NCBI GenBank assembly: GCA_051881435.1
Contig: JBJEPW010000009.1
Coordinates: forward strand, 1 to 64,000
DNA length: 64,000 bases
From: Fimenecus sp051881435
GTDB taxonomy: Bacteria; Bacillota; Clostridia; Oscillospirales; Acutalibacteraceae
Reading direction: 5' to 3'
The notes below the pieces were generated by a model. That model did no database searches. It was not told the DNA's origin and saw only the letters and a program-made list of their open reading frames with translations. Positions within the stretch are counted from its first letter, which is position 1, and every line of letters starts with the position of its first letter. Shown one piece after another: positions 1-8,477 of the stretch. The translations under genes and the position numbers were made by a program.

Positions 1-77
1 TCACTTTTTCGTGAATCCCGGCTTTTAATTCCGCTGTTTTTTTACAGCTCCATAAATTTTGCTTTATGCGTTTGATT

Positions 78-1427
78 TTAATAAATTCCCTGCTCCATCA
101 TTGCCTCTGCAACCTTTTCAAAGCCTGCAATATTTGCGCCTGCAACAAGGTTGTAGCCAAGACCGTATTTTTCAGCGGCGGCAACGGAATTTCTGTAAAT
201 ATTTTTCATTGCACTGTGAAGTCTTGAATCAACCTCCTCAGCAGTCCAGCTGAGTCTTTGGCTGTTCTGGCTCATTTCAAGACCTGAAACGCAAACGCCG
301 CCTGCATTAACAGCCTTGGACGGTGCAACAATCATATCTTTTTGCGCCATAAGATAGTTGAGCGCCTCTTCCGTTGTGGGCATATTGGATACTTCAATGT
401 AGTATTTTGTGCCGTTGGCGGCAATGGTTTTAGCGTCTTCAATATCAACTTCGTTCTGCGTTGCGCAGGGGAGTACAACATCGCCCTTTACGCACCAAGG
501 CTTTTTGCCCTTGTGGAATTCAGCGCCGAATTTTTCAGCGTACATTTCTACTCTGTCCTTGCCTGACGCGCGCATTTCAAGAAGATAGTTTATTTTTTCG
601 GGTGTTGAAATACCGTCCTTGTCATAAACATATCCGTCGGGACCGCTTATGGTGAGCGCCTTTCCGCCCAATTCGGTAAGCTTCTTTATAGCCCCCCATG
701 CAACATTGCCGAAGCCCGATACAATAAAGGTTTTCCCTTTAATGGAATCGCCCATATGCTCAAAAACCTCGTTGGTATAATAAATAGCGCCGTAGCCCGT
801 AGCTTCGGGGCGAATAAGGCTTCCGCCGTAGGAAAGGCCCTTGCCTGTAAGAACGCCGTTTTCAAAAGCGTCCGAAATGCGCTTGTACTGACCGAATAAA
901 AATCCGATTTCTCTTGAACTTACTCCGATGTCGCCTGCGGGAACATCAACATTAGGCCCTATGTGGCGGTAAAGCTCCGTCATAAAGCTTTGGCAGAAGC
1001 GCATAACCTCGCCCTTGCTTTTGCCTACGGGGTTAAAATCGGAGCCGCCCTTTGCTCCGCCCATGGGAAGTCCCGTAAGGGAGTTCTTAAAGGTCTGCTC
1101 AAAGCCTAAAAAGTACATAATGCTTGAATTAACGCTGGGATGAAAGCGAAGACCGCCCTTATACGGTCCGATTGCAGAGTTGAACTGAACACGGTATCCG
1201 CGGTTTATCTGCGTTTTGCCTGCGTCATCAACCCATGCCACGCGGAAGGTTATAAGCCTGTCCGGCTCAGCCATACGGGTGAGCAAATCGTCCTCAACAT
1301 ATTCGGGATGCGCCTCAATCACTTTTTCAAGTGAGCGGAAAACCTCTTTAACACACTGTATGTATTCGGGCTTTGCGCTGTCTCTGCGTTTAACTGTTGC
1401 TATAACATTTTCAATATATTCGTTCAT
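78..1427 (-). CDS. gdhA: NADP-type glutamate dehydrogenase
   Basis: This cytoplasmic hexameric enzyme makes glutamate from 2-oxoglutarate and ammonium with NAD(P)H, an entry point for nitrogen. At 449 residues it has the usual bacterial length. The substrate-binding segment with GPYKGGLRFHPSVN and the catalytic-lysine region LPMGGAKGGSDFNP are in the N-terminal half. A Rossmann domain with GFGNVAWGA follows. The NADP preference is inferred from overall similarity to the GdhA class. It is transcribed alone and divergently from tsaE. The start ATG is preceded by AAGGGGG, which lies inside a 9-codon upstream reading frame. A terminator-like hairpin sits further upstream in the leader. Family assignment is certain. 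Confidence 0.96.
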   Translation of the reverse strand: MNEYIENVIATVKRRDSAKPEYIQCVKEVFRSLEKVIEAHPEYVEDDLLTRMAEPDRLITFRVAWVDDAGKTQINRGYRVQFNSAIGPYKGGLRFHPSVNSSIMYFLGFEQTFKNSLTGLPMGGAKGGSDFNPVGKSKGEVMRFCQSFMTELYRHIGPNVDVPAGDIGVSSREIGFLFGQYKRISDAFENGVLTGKGLSYGGSLIRPEATGYGAIYYTNEVFEHMGDSIKGKTFIVSGFGNVAWGAIKKLTELGGKALTISGPDGYVYDKDGISTPEKINYLLEMRASGKDRVEMYAEKFGAEFHKGKKPWCVKGDVVLPCATQNEVDIEDAKTIAANGTKYYIEVSNMPTTEEALNYLMAQKDMIVAPSKAVNAGGVCVSGLEMSQNSQRLSWTAEEVDSRLHSAMKNIYRNSVAAAEKYGLGYNLVAGANIAGFEKVAEAMMEQGIY

Positions 1428-1450
1428 AGTTTTTCCCCCTTTAAGGTCAT
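1424..1450 (-). CDS. Possible leader peptide MTLKGEKL upstream of gdhA
   Basis: An ATG with a good SD (GGGGTGAT, 4 nt spacing) opens an eight-codon frame whose TGA overlaps the gdhA start codon in an ATGA junction. The gdhA SD lies inside this small frame. The arrangement would couple translation of gdhA to that of the peptide. It may also be a chance frame, since eight codons carry little statistical weight. Confidence 0.3.
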   Translation of the reverse strand: MTLKGEKL

Positions 1451-1476
1451 AATATCACCCCGAAAACAGATTTTCA

Positions 1477-1507
1477 ATAAAAAAAGTGAACTCAAATTCA
1501 CTTTTGT
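1477..1507 (-). terminator. Terminator-like hairpin in the gdhA leader
   Basis: Read on the minus strand, AAAAGTGAA pairs with TTCACTTTT around a six-base loop and is followed by a run of T. It lies about 50-80 nt upstream of the gdhA start. No minus-strand gene lies upstream to be terminated, so it is either an attenuator in the gdhA leader or an insulating terminator. Confidence 0.55.
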
Positions 1508-1579
1508 ATGATTTAATAAATCGAAAACCGTGTTTTTGTAGAAATTAACAAGTCTTTTTATAAATTTTTTCAATAGTAA

Positions 1580-1608
1580 TTTACTATTTGCGTTTTTTAT
1601 GATAAAAT
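1580..1608 (+). promoter_or_regulatory. Candidate sigma-A promoter for tsaE operon
   Basis: TTTACT and TAAAAT are separated by 17 bp, 30 bp upstream of the tsaE start. Moderate match to consensus. Confidence 0.45.
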
Positions 1609-1637
1609 ATGCTTCACAAAGTTTATTCGGTGGTTTG

Positions 1638-2066
1638 ATGAGACAATTTGTCACTAACAGTGAAAATGAAACAATCGAATTAGGAAAAAGACTTGCTGAA
1701 AAACTGCACGGAGGAACCGTTGTAGCGTTTTTCGGCGGTTTGGGTATGGGCAAAACCGCCTTTACAAGAGGAATGGCAAAAGCTCTCTGCGTAAAGGAGC
1801 AGGTGAGCAGCCCCACCTTTGCAATCGTAAACGATTACGGCGGCAATCCGCCCCTTTATCACTTCGATATGTACCGTGTTGAGAGCTGGGAGGATTTATA
1901 TTCCAGCGGATTTTTCGATTATTACGAAAGCGGCGGCATATTGGCAGTTGAGTGGAGCGAAAATATCGAAAACGCCTTGCCCGAAAACACCGTAAGAGTA
2001 ACCTTTGAACGGGGAGAAACAGATAATCAGCGGATAATAACTATTGACGGAGTATATGAAATATGA
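1638..2066 (+). CDS. tsaE: tRNA t6A biosynthesis ATPase TsaE
   Basis: TsaE is the small ATPase that partners TsaB and TsaD in making N6-threonylcarbamoyladenosine at position 37 of tRNAs reading ANN codons. The Walker A motif GGLGMGKTAFTRG is near residue 35. The family signature around YHFDMYR follows, and a C-terminal AVEWSEN segment completes the fold. The chosen ATG gives 142 residues, the usual size; an upstream in-frame ATG at 1599 would add 13 unconserved residues. Its stop overlaps the tsaB start (ATGA), so the two are translationally coupled. No rimI or tsaD follows; rpiB takes that place. Confidence 0.95.
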   Translation: MRQFVTNSENETIELGKRLAEKLHGGTVVAFFGGLGMGKTAFTRGMAKALCVKEQVSSPTFAIVNDYGGNPPLYHFDMYRVESWEDLYSSGFFDYYESGGILAVEWSENIENALPENTVRVTFERGETDNQRIITIDGVYEI

Positions 2067-2761
2067 AAATTTTATCACTTGATTCCTCGTCGGTTACAGC
2101 CTCTGTTGCCGTAACAGAAAACGGTAAAATTCTCGGTGAGGGCTTTATAAATAACGGGCTTACTCATTCCCAAACACTTATGCCCCTTGTAGCCGAAACT
2201 CTTGAAAAAAGCGGAGTATCAATTAAGGATATAGACCTTTTTGCCGTAACTAACGGTCCCGGTTCTTTTACGGGTGTCAGAATCGGCATTGCCTCGGTTA
2301 AGGGTATGGCGGACGCTCTCGGAAAGAAATGTGTTCCTGTTTCAACCCTTGAAGCCATTGCACAGCCGCTTAATACGGAGGATGTTATTGCCTGCGCTGT
2401 TATGGACGCCCGCTGCAATCAGGTATATACCGCTTCATTTGCCGGCGGTAAAAGACTTTCACAGGACAGGGCAATCCTCATAGACGAGCTTGCCGATGAG
2501 TTGAGAGAATACGGCAAAAAAATCGTCTTTATCGGTGACGGCGCCGTGCTTTGTTATGAAAGGTTAAAGGATAAGCTTGATAATGTCAGCCTTGCCGATG
2601 AAAATATCCGTTATATTCACGCGTCGGGAATAGGCTTTATTGCCGAGAAAAAAACAGGCAGGGGCGAGTCCCCGATAATTTCCGGAAAACTTGTACCTTT
2701 TTATCTGCGCTTACCGCAGGCAGAAAGGGAGCTTAAAAATAAAAAGGAGAGTTTAAAATGA
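2063..2761 (+). CDS. tsaB: tRNA t6A biosynthesis protein TsaB
   Basis: TsaB is the inactive TsaD paralogue that heterodimerises with TsaD in the t6A complex. At 232 residues it has the expected length. The ASKHA-type N-terminus ILSLDSSSVTASVAV and the motif NGPGSFTGVRIG, near residue 70, are diagnostic. The middle gene of a tightly coupled tsaE-tsaB-rpiB unit, it overlaps both neighbours by four bases. TsaD must be encoded elsewhere. Confidence 0.95.
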   Translation: MKILSLDSSSVTASVAVTENGKILGEGFINNGLTHSQTLMPLVAETLEKSGVSIKDIDLFAVTNGPGSFTGVRIGIASVKGMADALGKKCVPVSTLEAIAQPLNTEDVIACAVMDARCNQVYTASFAGGKRLSQDRAILIDELADELREYGKKIVFIGDGAVLCYERLKDKLDNVSLADENIRYIHASGIGFIAEKKTGRGESPIISGKLVPFYLRLPQAERELKNKKESLK

Positions 2762-3195
2762 TAGCATTAGGTGCCGACCACGGCGGATTTGAATTGAAAG
2801 AGGCTATAAAAAAGCATCTTGAAGAAAGAAAAATTGAGTATATTGACTGCGGAACATATTCTGCGGAATCAATTGACTATGCGCCCATAGCAAAAAAAAC
2901 CTGCGAAAAGGTTATAAGCGGCGAGTGCGAAAAAGCAATTCTCTGCTGCGGAACGGGTATAGGCATTTCAATGGCGGCAAATAAAGTAAAAGGTATCCGT
3001 GCGGCTTGCTGTTCCGACTATTTCAGCGCAAAGCTTACAAGAATGCACAACGATGCAAACGCTCTTTGCATGGGCGGCAGAGTTGTAGGCGTAGGGCTTG
3101 CTTTGGAGCTTGTTGATGTGTTCCTCGATACCGAATTTGAGGGCGGCAGGCATCAGCGCCGTATTGACCAGATAGCAGAAATAGAAAATTCCTAA
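2758..3195 (+). CDS. rpiB: Ribose-5-phosphate isomerase B
   Basis: RpiB interconverts ribose 5-phosphate and ribulose 5-phosphate in the pentose phosphate pathway. This LacA/RpiB-family protein has 145 residues, with the N-terminal GADHGGFELK phosphate loop, the catalytic cysteine in CCGTGIGISMAANK and the conserved HNDANALCMGGR segment. The SD AAGGAG precedes an ATGA overlap with tsaB. With upp just downstream, the context is ribose and nucleotide supply. A split transketolase at 20.3-22 kb would work in the same pathway. Confidence 0.93.
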   Translation: MIALGADHGGFELKEAIKKHLEERKIEYIDCGTYSAESIDYAPIAKKTCEKVISGECEKAILCCGTGIGISMAANKVKGIRAACCSDYFSAKLTRMHNDANALCMGGRVVGVGLALELVDVFLDTEFEGGRHQRRIDQIAEIENS

Positions 3196-3201
3196 AAATA
3201 C

Positions 3202-3230
3202 TTGTCAATTAAGGAAGATTGTTGTATAAT
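3202..3230 (+). promoter_or_regulatory. Sigma-A promoter for upp
   Basis: TTGTCA and a perfect TATAAT are separated by 17 bp, with the upp start 36 bp further on. It allows upp to be expressed apart from the tsaE-tsaB-rpiB unit. Confidence 0.75.
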
Positions 3231-3266
3231 CAATTCCGAAAAAAATTCTGTTCGGAGGAAGTTAAA

Positions 3267-3896
3267 ATGGCAAATGTAACAATTACAAACCACCCGCTTA
3301 TTCAGCATAAGCTCACTCTTTTGAGGGACAAAAACACAGGCTCCAAGGAGTTCCGCGCCCTCGTTTCGGAAATTGCAACTTTGATGTGTTATGAGGCAAC
3401 CCGCGACCTGCCCCTTACGGAGGTGGAGGTTGAAACTCCCGTTGCAATAGCAAAAACAAAGGTTATTTCAGGTAAAACTCTCGCATTTGTTCCCATTCTC
3501 AGAGCAGGAACAGGTATGCTTGACGGCGTTCTTTCCCTTGTTCCGTCTGCAAAGGTCGGCCATATCGGTATGTACCGCGACCCCGACACAGCGCTTCCCG
3601 TTCCTTACTACTGCAAGCTTCCCTCGGATATTTCACAGCGTGAGGTAATCGTTCTTGACCCCATGCTTGCAACAGGCGGTTCTGCGATTGATGCCATCAA
3701 TCAGATTAAAAAGTATAATCCCAAGTCAATTAAGTTTATGGGTATTATTGCGGCTCCCGAGGGATTGAAGGCTCTTACAGAGGCTCACCCCGATGTTGAT
3801 GTTTACTGTGCCGCTCTTGATGAAAAGCTTAACGAGCATAAGTACATTATCCCCGGTCTCGGCGATGCAGGCGACAGAATTTTCGGCACAAAATAA
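3267..3896 (+). CDS. upp: Uracil phosphoribosyltransferase
   Basis: Upp makes UMP from uracil and PRPP in pyrimidine salvage. The protein has 209 residues from the ATG preceded by TCGGAGGAAG; a longer in-frame start at 3219 would add 16 residues that the family lacks. The PRPP-binding loop VLDPMLATGGSA lies near residue 130, and the uracil-binding segment PGLGDAGDR is near the C-terminus. Single gene with its own promoter upstream and a terminator downstream. Confidence 0.96.
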   Translation: MANVTITNHPLIQHKLTLLRDKNTGSKEFRALVSEIATLMCYEATRDLPLTEVEVETPVAIAKTKVISGKTLAFVPILRAGTGMLDGVLSLVPSAKVGHIGMYRDPDTALPVPYYCKLPSDISQREVIVLDPMLATGGSAIDAINQIKKYNPKSIKFMGIIAAPEGLKALTEAHPDVDVYCAALDEKLNEHKYIIPGLGDAGDRIFGTK

Positions 3897-3920
3897 GTAA
3901 ATCTGCAAATTGAAAATGAA

Positions 3921-3946
3921 TGTAGGGGCGATTCACGAATCGCCCT
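3921..3946. repeat. Short GC-rich palindromic repeat (GTAGGGG type)
   Basis: GTAGGGGCGATTCACGAATCGCCC is an intergenic inverted repeat. It begins with the same GTAGGG motif as the two elements between mutS and mutL. It looks like a dispersed REP-like palindrome. Confidence 0.55.
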
Positions 3947-3957
3947 TCACTATACAA

Positions 3958-3988
3958 CAAAAAGGGACTCAATTGAGCCCCTTTTATT
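3958..3988. terminator. Bidirectional terminator between upp and the Gfo/Idh gene
   Basis: AAAAGGG and CTC pair with GAG and CCCTTTT around an AATT loop, with one internal mismatch. A-runs and T-runs on both sides suit both convergent genes. Confidence 0.75.
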
Positions 3989-4006
3989 TATAAGCTTTAT
4001 TGCATT

Positions 4007-5305
4007 TTATAATTCAACCTTTTGCGGCATACCGCCGTTTTCTCTCGATTTATCCGCAAGATAAACGCAAAGATGACCTGCAACAGAATCGAACACAGAT
4101 GTGCAGGCAAGGCTTGGTTTTTCGCCTCTGACAAAGGATACAAAATCCGCCGCCAAGCGCTCATCTCCGCCGCCGTGACCGCCGTAAGCGCCCACCATAT
4201 CGCCTGTTACATTTAGGTCAACCTCTTCGAGAATCCTTTCATCGGTCTTTGTGGGGTGAATTTTCGATACATAAAATTTTGATTCCTCAAAATTGCCGTA
4301 TATTTCACCCTTTGTGCCTACAATGTGTATTCTGCGTAAAGGAGTTGAAGAACCGCCCACCATATTGTGCGTTCCCGTGGCTCCGCTTGCAAAATTAACA
4401 AGCACCGACTGATGGTCAACAACATCGTTATCGCATTTATAAATACATTTTCCGTAAGGTGAGTCACCCTTTAACAAATTGATTTTGTCCTCGATTGTGG
4501 GATTTTCAATGTGCTCCAATTTATCCCATATGTAAAACGCCCAACGCTCAGGCTGGTCAATGTAAAGTCTTTTCGCGGAATAACGGCAGGTGTCAACAAG
4601 GGGACAGTCAACGAGGCATCTTTCTCCTGCATTTTCAGGCGCATTTTCAGGCTTAAACTGGTATTTACCGCCGAAGCTTGAAACTGCAACAGGCTTTGTC
4701 TCGCTCATCATCCACATCATTATATCAATATCGTGGCAGCATTTTGCCAAAAGCATTGATGTGTGGCACTTTTTGCTGTTTGCCCATTTTCCTCTTACAT
4801 ACGAGGTTGAAAGGTGGTGATAGCTTACATGTTCAAGCGTTTGTATGTTTATAATATCGCCGATTTCACCGTTAACAACCCGCTCTTTAATAGAGTAATA
4901 AAAAGGCGTGTAACGAAGAACATGGCAAATCATAACCATTGAGTTGTTCTTTTTGGCACACTCAACGATTTCACGCATTTCCGCTTCGTTAACGGCAAAG
5001 GGCTTTTCAAGAAGCATATCATAGCCCGCGTTCAACAGGGGAATAGTGGTTTCAAGATGCTGATGATCCATGGTACCGTTAATGACTGTATCTGCAAGCT
5101 TGCCTTTTTTTGCAAGCTCGTCGGCATCACAAAAACACATATCCTCTGAAAAACCGAACTTTTCCATAACGGCTTTTCTTCTCACGGGGTTAGGGTCCGC
5201 AACGCCCACAATTTTCAATTTGTCGGGGTCTGTAACGGCAAGATTTGCATAAATCATCGCTCTGTGACCTGCTCCCACGATTATAGCGGTAACGGGTTTT
5301 GACAT
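4007..5305 (-). CDS. Gfo/Idh/MocA-family NAD(P)-dependent oxidoreductase
   Basis: This protein is probably a sugar or polyol dehydrogenase of the Gfo/Idh/MocA superfamily. It has about 432 residues. The N-terminal Rossmann motif VGAGHRAMIYANLA is followed by the catalytic LLEKPFAV motif near residue 100 and a C-terminal alpha/beta domain. In the middle is a cysteine cluster (CLVDCPLVDTCRYSA), conserved in a subset of the family. I chose the ATG directly before SKPVTAIIVG; further ATGs lie 6-18 nt upstream and the SD is weak. It stands alone between two terminators, so the substrate cannot be inferred. Confidence 0.87.
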   Translation of the reverse strand: MSKPVTAIIVGAGHRAMIYANLAVTDPDKLKIVGVADPNPVRRKAVMEKFGFSEDMCFCDADELAKKGKLADTVINGTMDHQHLETTIPLLNAGYDMLLEKPFAVNEAEMREIVECAKKNNSMVMICHVLRYTPFYYSIKERVVNGEIGDIINIQTLEHVSYHHLSTSYVRGKWANSKKCHTSMLLAKCCHDIDIMMWMMSETKPVAVSSFGGKYQFKPENAPENAGERCLVDCPLVDTCRYSAKRLYIDQPERWAFYIWDKLEHIENPTIEDKINLLKGDSPYGKCIYKCDNDVVDHQSVLVNFASGATGTHNMVGGSSTPLRRIHIVGTKGEIYGNFEESKFYVSKIHPTKTDERILEEVDLNVTGDMVGAYGGHGGGDERLAADFVSFVRGEKPSLACTSVFDSVAGHLCVYLADKSRENGGMPQKVEL

Positions 5306-5395
5306 AATCATCATCTCACACATAACTGTTAATTTTTACAAGCATTATACACTATTATATCTTAAAAATAAACCCTAAAATATTATAAACAGGCA

Positions 5396-5431
5396 AAAAA
5401 TTAAGGGAAACACCGAAGAGTTTCCCTTAAA
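5396..5431 (-). terminator. Terminator of the SCP2-domain gene
   Basis: On the minus strand AAGGGAAAC pairs with GTTTCCCTT around an eight-base loop, followed by AATTTTTT. Confidence 0.85.
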
Positions 5432-5447
5432 ACTGCTTTTTTGCAAA

Positions 5448-5771
5448 TTATTTTGCAAGATTGATAACTGCAAGTACTGCGCCTGCGTCGCCCTCAATCG
5501 CAACCTTACCCTTTGTGTAAGCCTCAATGGGGTCAAGCTTGCCGTCAAGAAGCTTTAAAAGATTGGTGGGGTTAACGGTAACAAGAGCGCTTCTGTCATG
5601 GTAGTCATAAGGCTCAACATTAACCTTGTGGTCCTTAACCTCGATATAGAAAATACCGTTTGTGTTTTTGCCTTCAAGGTTAATCTGCAAAGCAACAACG
5701 CCGTTAAATCCGGAAGCGTCTGCCTCTGCAAACTTTTCTTTAACCTTGGCAACTATCTGTTCGTATGTCAT
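5448..5771 (-). CDS. SCP2 sterol-carrier-domain protein
   Basis: This is a small soluble protein of about 107 residues, matching the SCP2 fold: a mixed beta-sheet followed by an alpha-helical GKVAIEGDAGAVLAV segment. Stand-alone bacterial SCP2 proteins are thought to bind acyl or other lipids, but no specific role is established. ATG at 5771 is preferred over the GTG three codons upstream because GGAG lies at proper spacing from the ATG. Single-gene unit with its own promoter and terminator. Confidence 0.8.
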   Translation of the reverse strand: MTYEQIVAKVKEKFAEADASGFNGVVALQINLEGKNTNGIFYIEVKDHKVNVEPYDYHDRSALVTVNPTNLLKLLDGKLDPIEAYTKGKVAIEGDAGAVLAVINLAK

Positions 5772-5800
5772 AGTAATCACTCCGTTTTCATTTTTTTATG

Positions 5801-5829
5801 ATTTTAGCACAAATGATTTTTGTTTGCAA
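5801..5829 (-). promoter_or_regulatory. Sigma-A promoter for the SCP2 gene
   Basis: On the minus strand TTGCAA, 17 bp, TAAAAT, about 30 bp upstream of the start codon. The rest of this roughly 300 bp divergent intergenic region is AT-rich and contains only this promoter and the one for the hydrolase. Confidence 0.6.
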
Positions 5830-6005
5830 ATCGAAAAGTCCTATCAAAAACCGCCAAATACGGCTCGAAAAGAGGTCTTTTTGGTCATTTTTTACAGAAA
5901 ATATAATAAAAATATATAAAAAATAACGAAATCAAAAGGCGGTTAATAGTAATTTATACGAAATTTATTTTTTAGCCTTTTTTGTAATTTTTTAAGCCTA
6001 AAACA

Positions 6006-6034
6006 TTGTTTTTATCGCGTTTTTATAGTATAAT
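6006..6034 (+). promoter_or_regulatory. Sigma-A promoter for the hydrolase-miaB-mutSL run
   Basis: TTGTTT, 17 bp, perfect TATAAT, 45 bp before the hydrolase start. It is the only clear promoter I see ahead of the miaB-mutS genes. Confidence 0.65.
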
Positions 6035-6078
6035 GTAAACTGTTATTATGTATTACTATGCGTATTGGAGGAGATTTT

Positions 6079-7023
6079 ATGGCATTGGTCAGAAAAGAGG
6101 CATATTTTAACTCATCAAACGGCAAAAATAAGATAAGAACACTTATCTGGCAGGACGATGAGCTTACCCCTATCGGTATAGTTCAGTTAACTCACGGTAT
6201 GGCGGAGCATATAGCCCGTTACGATGATTTCGCCCGCTTCCTTGCTTCAAACGGCTTTGTGGTGTGCGGTCATGACCACTTGGGTCACGGAAAAAGCATT
6301 GAAAGCCGCGCCGAGCTTGGAACAATGGGTGCAGTTAACGGCGATAAGCGTCTTGTTGACGATATGCACATTCTTACAAAAATAATGAAGAAAAGGCATC
6401 CCGAGCTTCCCTATTTCCTTTTCGGCCATTCCATGGGGTCTTTCTGTGCAAGAGTTTATGCGGCGCATTTCGGCGATGAACTCAACGGACTTATAATTTG
6501 CGGAACAGGTAACACACCGTCAATACTTTCCGTGGCTTCCTCGGGTATAGACAAGCTTGTTGAAAAATACGGCCATATGAAGAAAATCGACGCTATGGGC
6601 GATATTATGAACAAGGGCTTTTCACTGCTTTCCGATGATAAAGAAAATCCCCTTGCATGGCTTTCCGCAAATGCAGATAACAGGCTCGCGTATTCCAACG
6701 ATGACCTTTGCGGATTTACATATACCCTCGGCGGTTACCGTGATATCTACAATCTGATGTGCGAGGCGTGTGAGGACCGTTGGCCTTACAGACTGCCAAA
6801 GGATTTGCCGATTATGATTATTTCGGGCGCAAATGACCCTGTGGGTATGAACGGCAAGGGTGTTTTGGCAGTTGCCGATAATCTTGTGAAAGCAGGCTTT
6901 GAGCCTACCGTTATTCTTTATCCCGGTATGCGTCACGAAATTCTTAACGAAACCGAAAAGGAAATCGTTTATAACGATGTGCTGTCTTTTCTCCATTCGG
7001 TTTACACAGCAGAAGAAAACTAA
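6079..7023 (+). CDS. Alpha/beta hydrolase, monoacylglycerol-lipase-like
   Basis: A 314-residue serine hydrolase of the Hydrolase_4/monoglyceride-lipase type, probably cytoplasmic since no signal peptide is seen. The oxyanion region LTHGMAEH is near residue 40. The nucleophile elbow GHSMG places the serine at about residue 118. SGANDPVG carries the acid, and PGMRHE carries the catalytic histidine. A helical lid lies between residues 140 and 240. The ATG is preceded by GGAGGAG. Substrate is likely a lysolipid or monoacylglycerol, but this is inferred from family only. It ends 15 bp before miaB. Confidence 0.85.
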   Translation: MALVRKEAYFNSSNGKNKIRTLIWQDDELTPIGIVQLTHGMAEHIARYDDFARFLASNGFVVCGHDHLGHGKSIESRAELGTMGAVNGDKRLVDDMHILTKIMKKRHPELPYFLFGHSMGSFCARVYAAHFGDELNGLIICGTGNTPSILSVASSGIDKLVEKYGHMKKIDAMGDIMNKGFSLLSDDKENPLAWLSANADNRLAYSNDDLCGFTYTLGGYRDIYNLMCEACEDRWPYRLPKDLPIMIISGANDPVGMNGKGVLAVADNLVKAGFEPTVILYPGMRHEILNETEKEIVYNDVLSFLHSVYTAEEN

Positions 7024-7038
7024 TAAGGATGTAGCAAA

Positions 7039-8445
7039 TTGACCGATTTTGTCTCAAACGAACAGATAGAAAAACAGTATAAAATTGCCGATGAGGTGTC
7101 AGAGCTTTTAGCTTTGCGATACGGTAAAAAGCCCAAAGCCTTTGTCCATACCTACGGCTGTCAGGGCAATGTTGCCGACAGTGAGCGTATAAAGGGCATG
7201 CTTAGTTTAATGGGCTATGAAATGACCGAAGAAAAAGAAGAAGCCGACTTAATTCTTTATAACACCTGCGCAATTCGTGAGCATGCCGAGGACAGAGTAT
7301 TCGGCAATGTGGGGGCAATAAAAAAACTTAAACAAAAAAATCCCCTTTTGATAATTGCACTTTGCGGTTGTATGATGCAGCAGGAGCATATCCGTAAAAA
7401 GATTTATAACAGTTACCCCTTTGTGGATATAGTTTTCGGAACTCACGGTCACTATATGCTCCCCGAGATATTTTATGAGTATCTCACAAGGGGAAAGCGC
7501 GTTGTCAATACCTTGAATATTGACGGCGAGATTTCCGAGGGTATGCCCGCGCTGCGTGATAAAACCGCAAAGGCTTGGCTCCCCATTATGTACGGCTGTG
7601 ATAATTTTTGCAGTTACTGTATTGTCCCTTATGTGCGGGGCAGAGAGCGCAGCCGCCGTTCCGAGGATATTATAGCGGAGGCCCGGCAGATTATTGCCGA
7701 GGGCTATAAGGATATTACCTTACTCGGTCAGAATGTAAATTCTTACGGCAAAGGGCTTGATGAGAATATAAACTTCTCACAGCTTATCCGCCGTATCAAT
7801 GACCTCCCTGGGGAATTTACACTCCGTTTTATGACCTCGCACCCCAAGGACTGCACAAAGGAGCTTATTGATACAATCGCAGAATGTGAAAAAGTGTCAA
7901 AGCATATTCATCTTCCTTTCCAATCGGGTAATAACAGAGTTTTAAAGGAAATGAACAGGCGTTATACCCGTGAGCAGTACCTCGACCTTGTAAACTACGC
8001 AAAAGAGAAAATCCCCGAACTGTCTCTAACAAGCGATGTTATCGTTGGCTTCCCCGGTGAAACATACGAGGAATTTTGCGATACGCTCTCTCTTGTACAA
8101 GAAGTTGGATTTACCTCTCTTTTCACCTTTATTTTTTCAAGCCGAAAGGGCACAAAGGCGGCGGAAATGCCCGACCCTGTGTCACGGGAAGAAAAAAATC
8201 GGTGGTTTAAGGAGCTTTGCGATTTGCAGGAAAGCATAGCGGCAAACCACAATGCGCAAATGAAAGGCAAAGTTGTCCGTGTACTCTGCGAGGGCGAAAG
8301 TAAAAATTCAGCGGGACTTATGGCAGGCAGAACAGACGGCAATGTGATAATTGAATTTCCAGCCGATAAAAGCCTTACGGGCAAATTCTGTTATGTAAAA
8401 GTAACAGAACCTCTTAATTGGATTGTTAGAGGAGAACTTCAGTAA
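7039..8445 (+). CDS. miaB: tRNA-2-methylthio-N6-dimethylallyladenosine synthase MiaB
   Basis: MiaB is a radical-SAM methylthiotransferase that converts i6A37 to ms2i6A37 in tRNA. Three cysteines of the N-terminal UPF0004 domain (YGCQ, NTCA, CGC) bind the auxiliary cluster. The radical-SAM motif MYGCDNFCSYCIVP follows near residue 190, and a C-terminal TRAM domain ends the 468-residue protein. The start is TTG with AAGGATG upstream. MiaA, which makes its substrate, is encoded 5 kb downstream in the same run. Very confident. Confidence 0.96.
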   Translation: MTDFVSNEQIEKQYKIADEVSELLALRYGKKPKAFVHTYGCQGNVADSERIKGMLSLMGYEMTEEKEEADLILYNTCAIREHAEDRVFGNVGAIKKLKQKNPLLIIALCGCMMQQEHIRKKIYNSYPFVDIVFGTHGHYMLPEIFYEYLTRGKRVVNTLNIDGEISEGMPALRDKTAKAWLPIMYGCDNFCSYCIVPYVRGRERSRRSEDIIAEARQIIAEGYKDITLLGQNVNSYGKGLDENINFSQLIRRINDLPGEFTLRFMTSHPKDCTKELIDTIAECEKVSKHIHLPFQSGNNRVLKEMNRRYTREQYLDLVNYAKEKIPELSLTSDVIVGFPGETYEEFCDTLSLVQEVGFTSLFTFIFSSRKGTKAAEMPDPVSREEKNRWFKELCDLQESIAANHNAQMKGKVVRVLCEGESKNSAGLMAGRTDGNVIIEFPADKSLTGKFCYVKVTEPLNWIVRGELQ

Positions 8446-8477
8446 TAATTTTCTTTTATATAAAGGAGTAAAAAACA

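Noticed and set aside
1..77. Terminator for gdhA in the first 77 bases
   Set aside because: Two small hairpins (GCTGT/ACAGC and TCAC/GTGA) are present but neither has a convincing T-tract on the minus strand.
1424..1816. 130-codon minus-strand frame spanning the gdhA leader and tsaE
   Set aside because: It runs antisense through tsaE, has no SD or family resemblance; only its last nine codons have a usable start.
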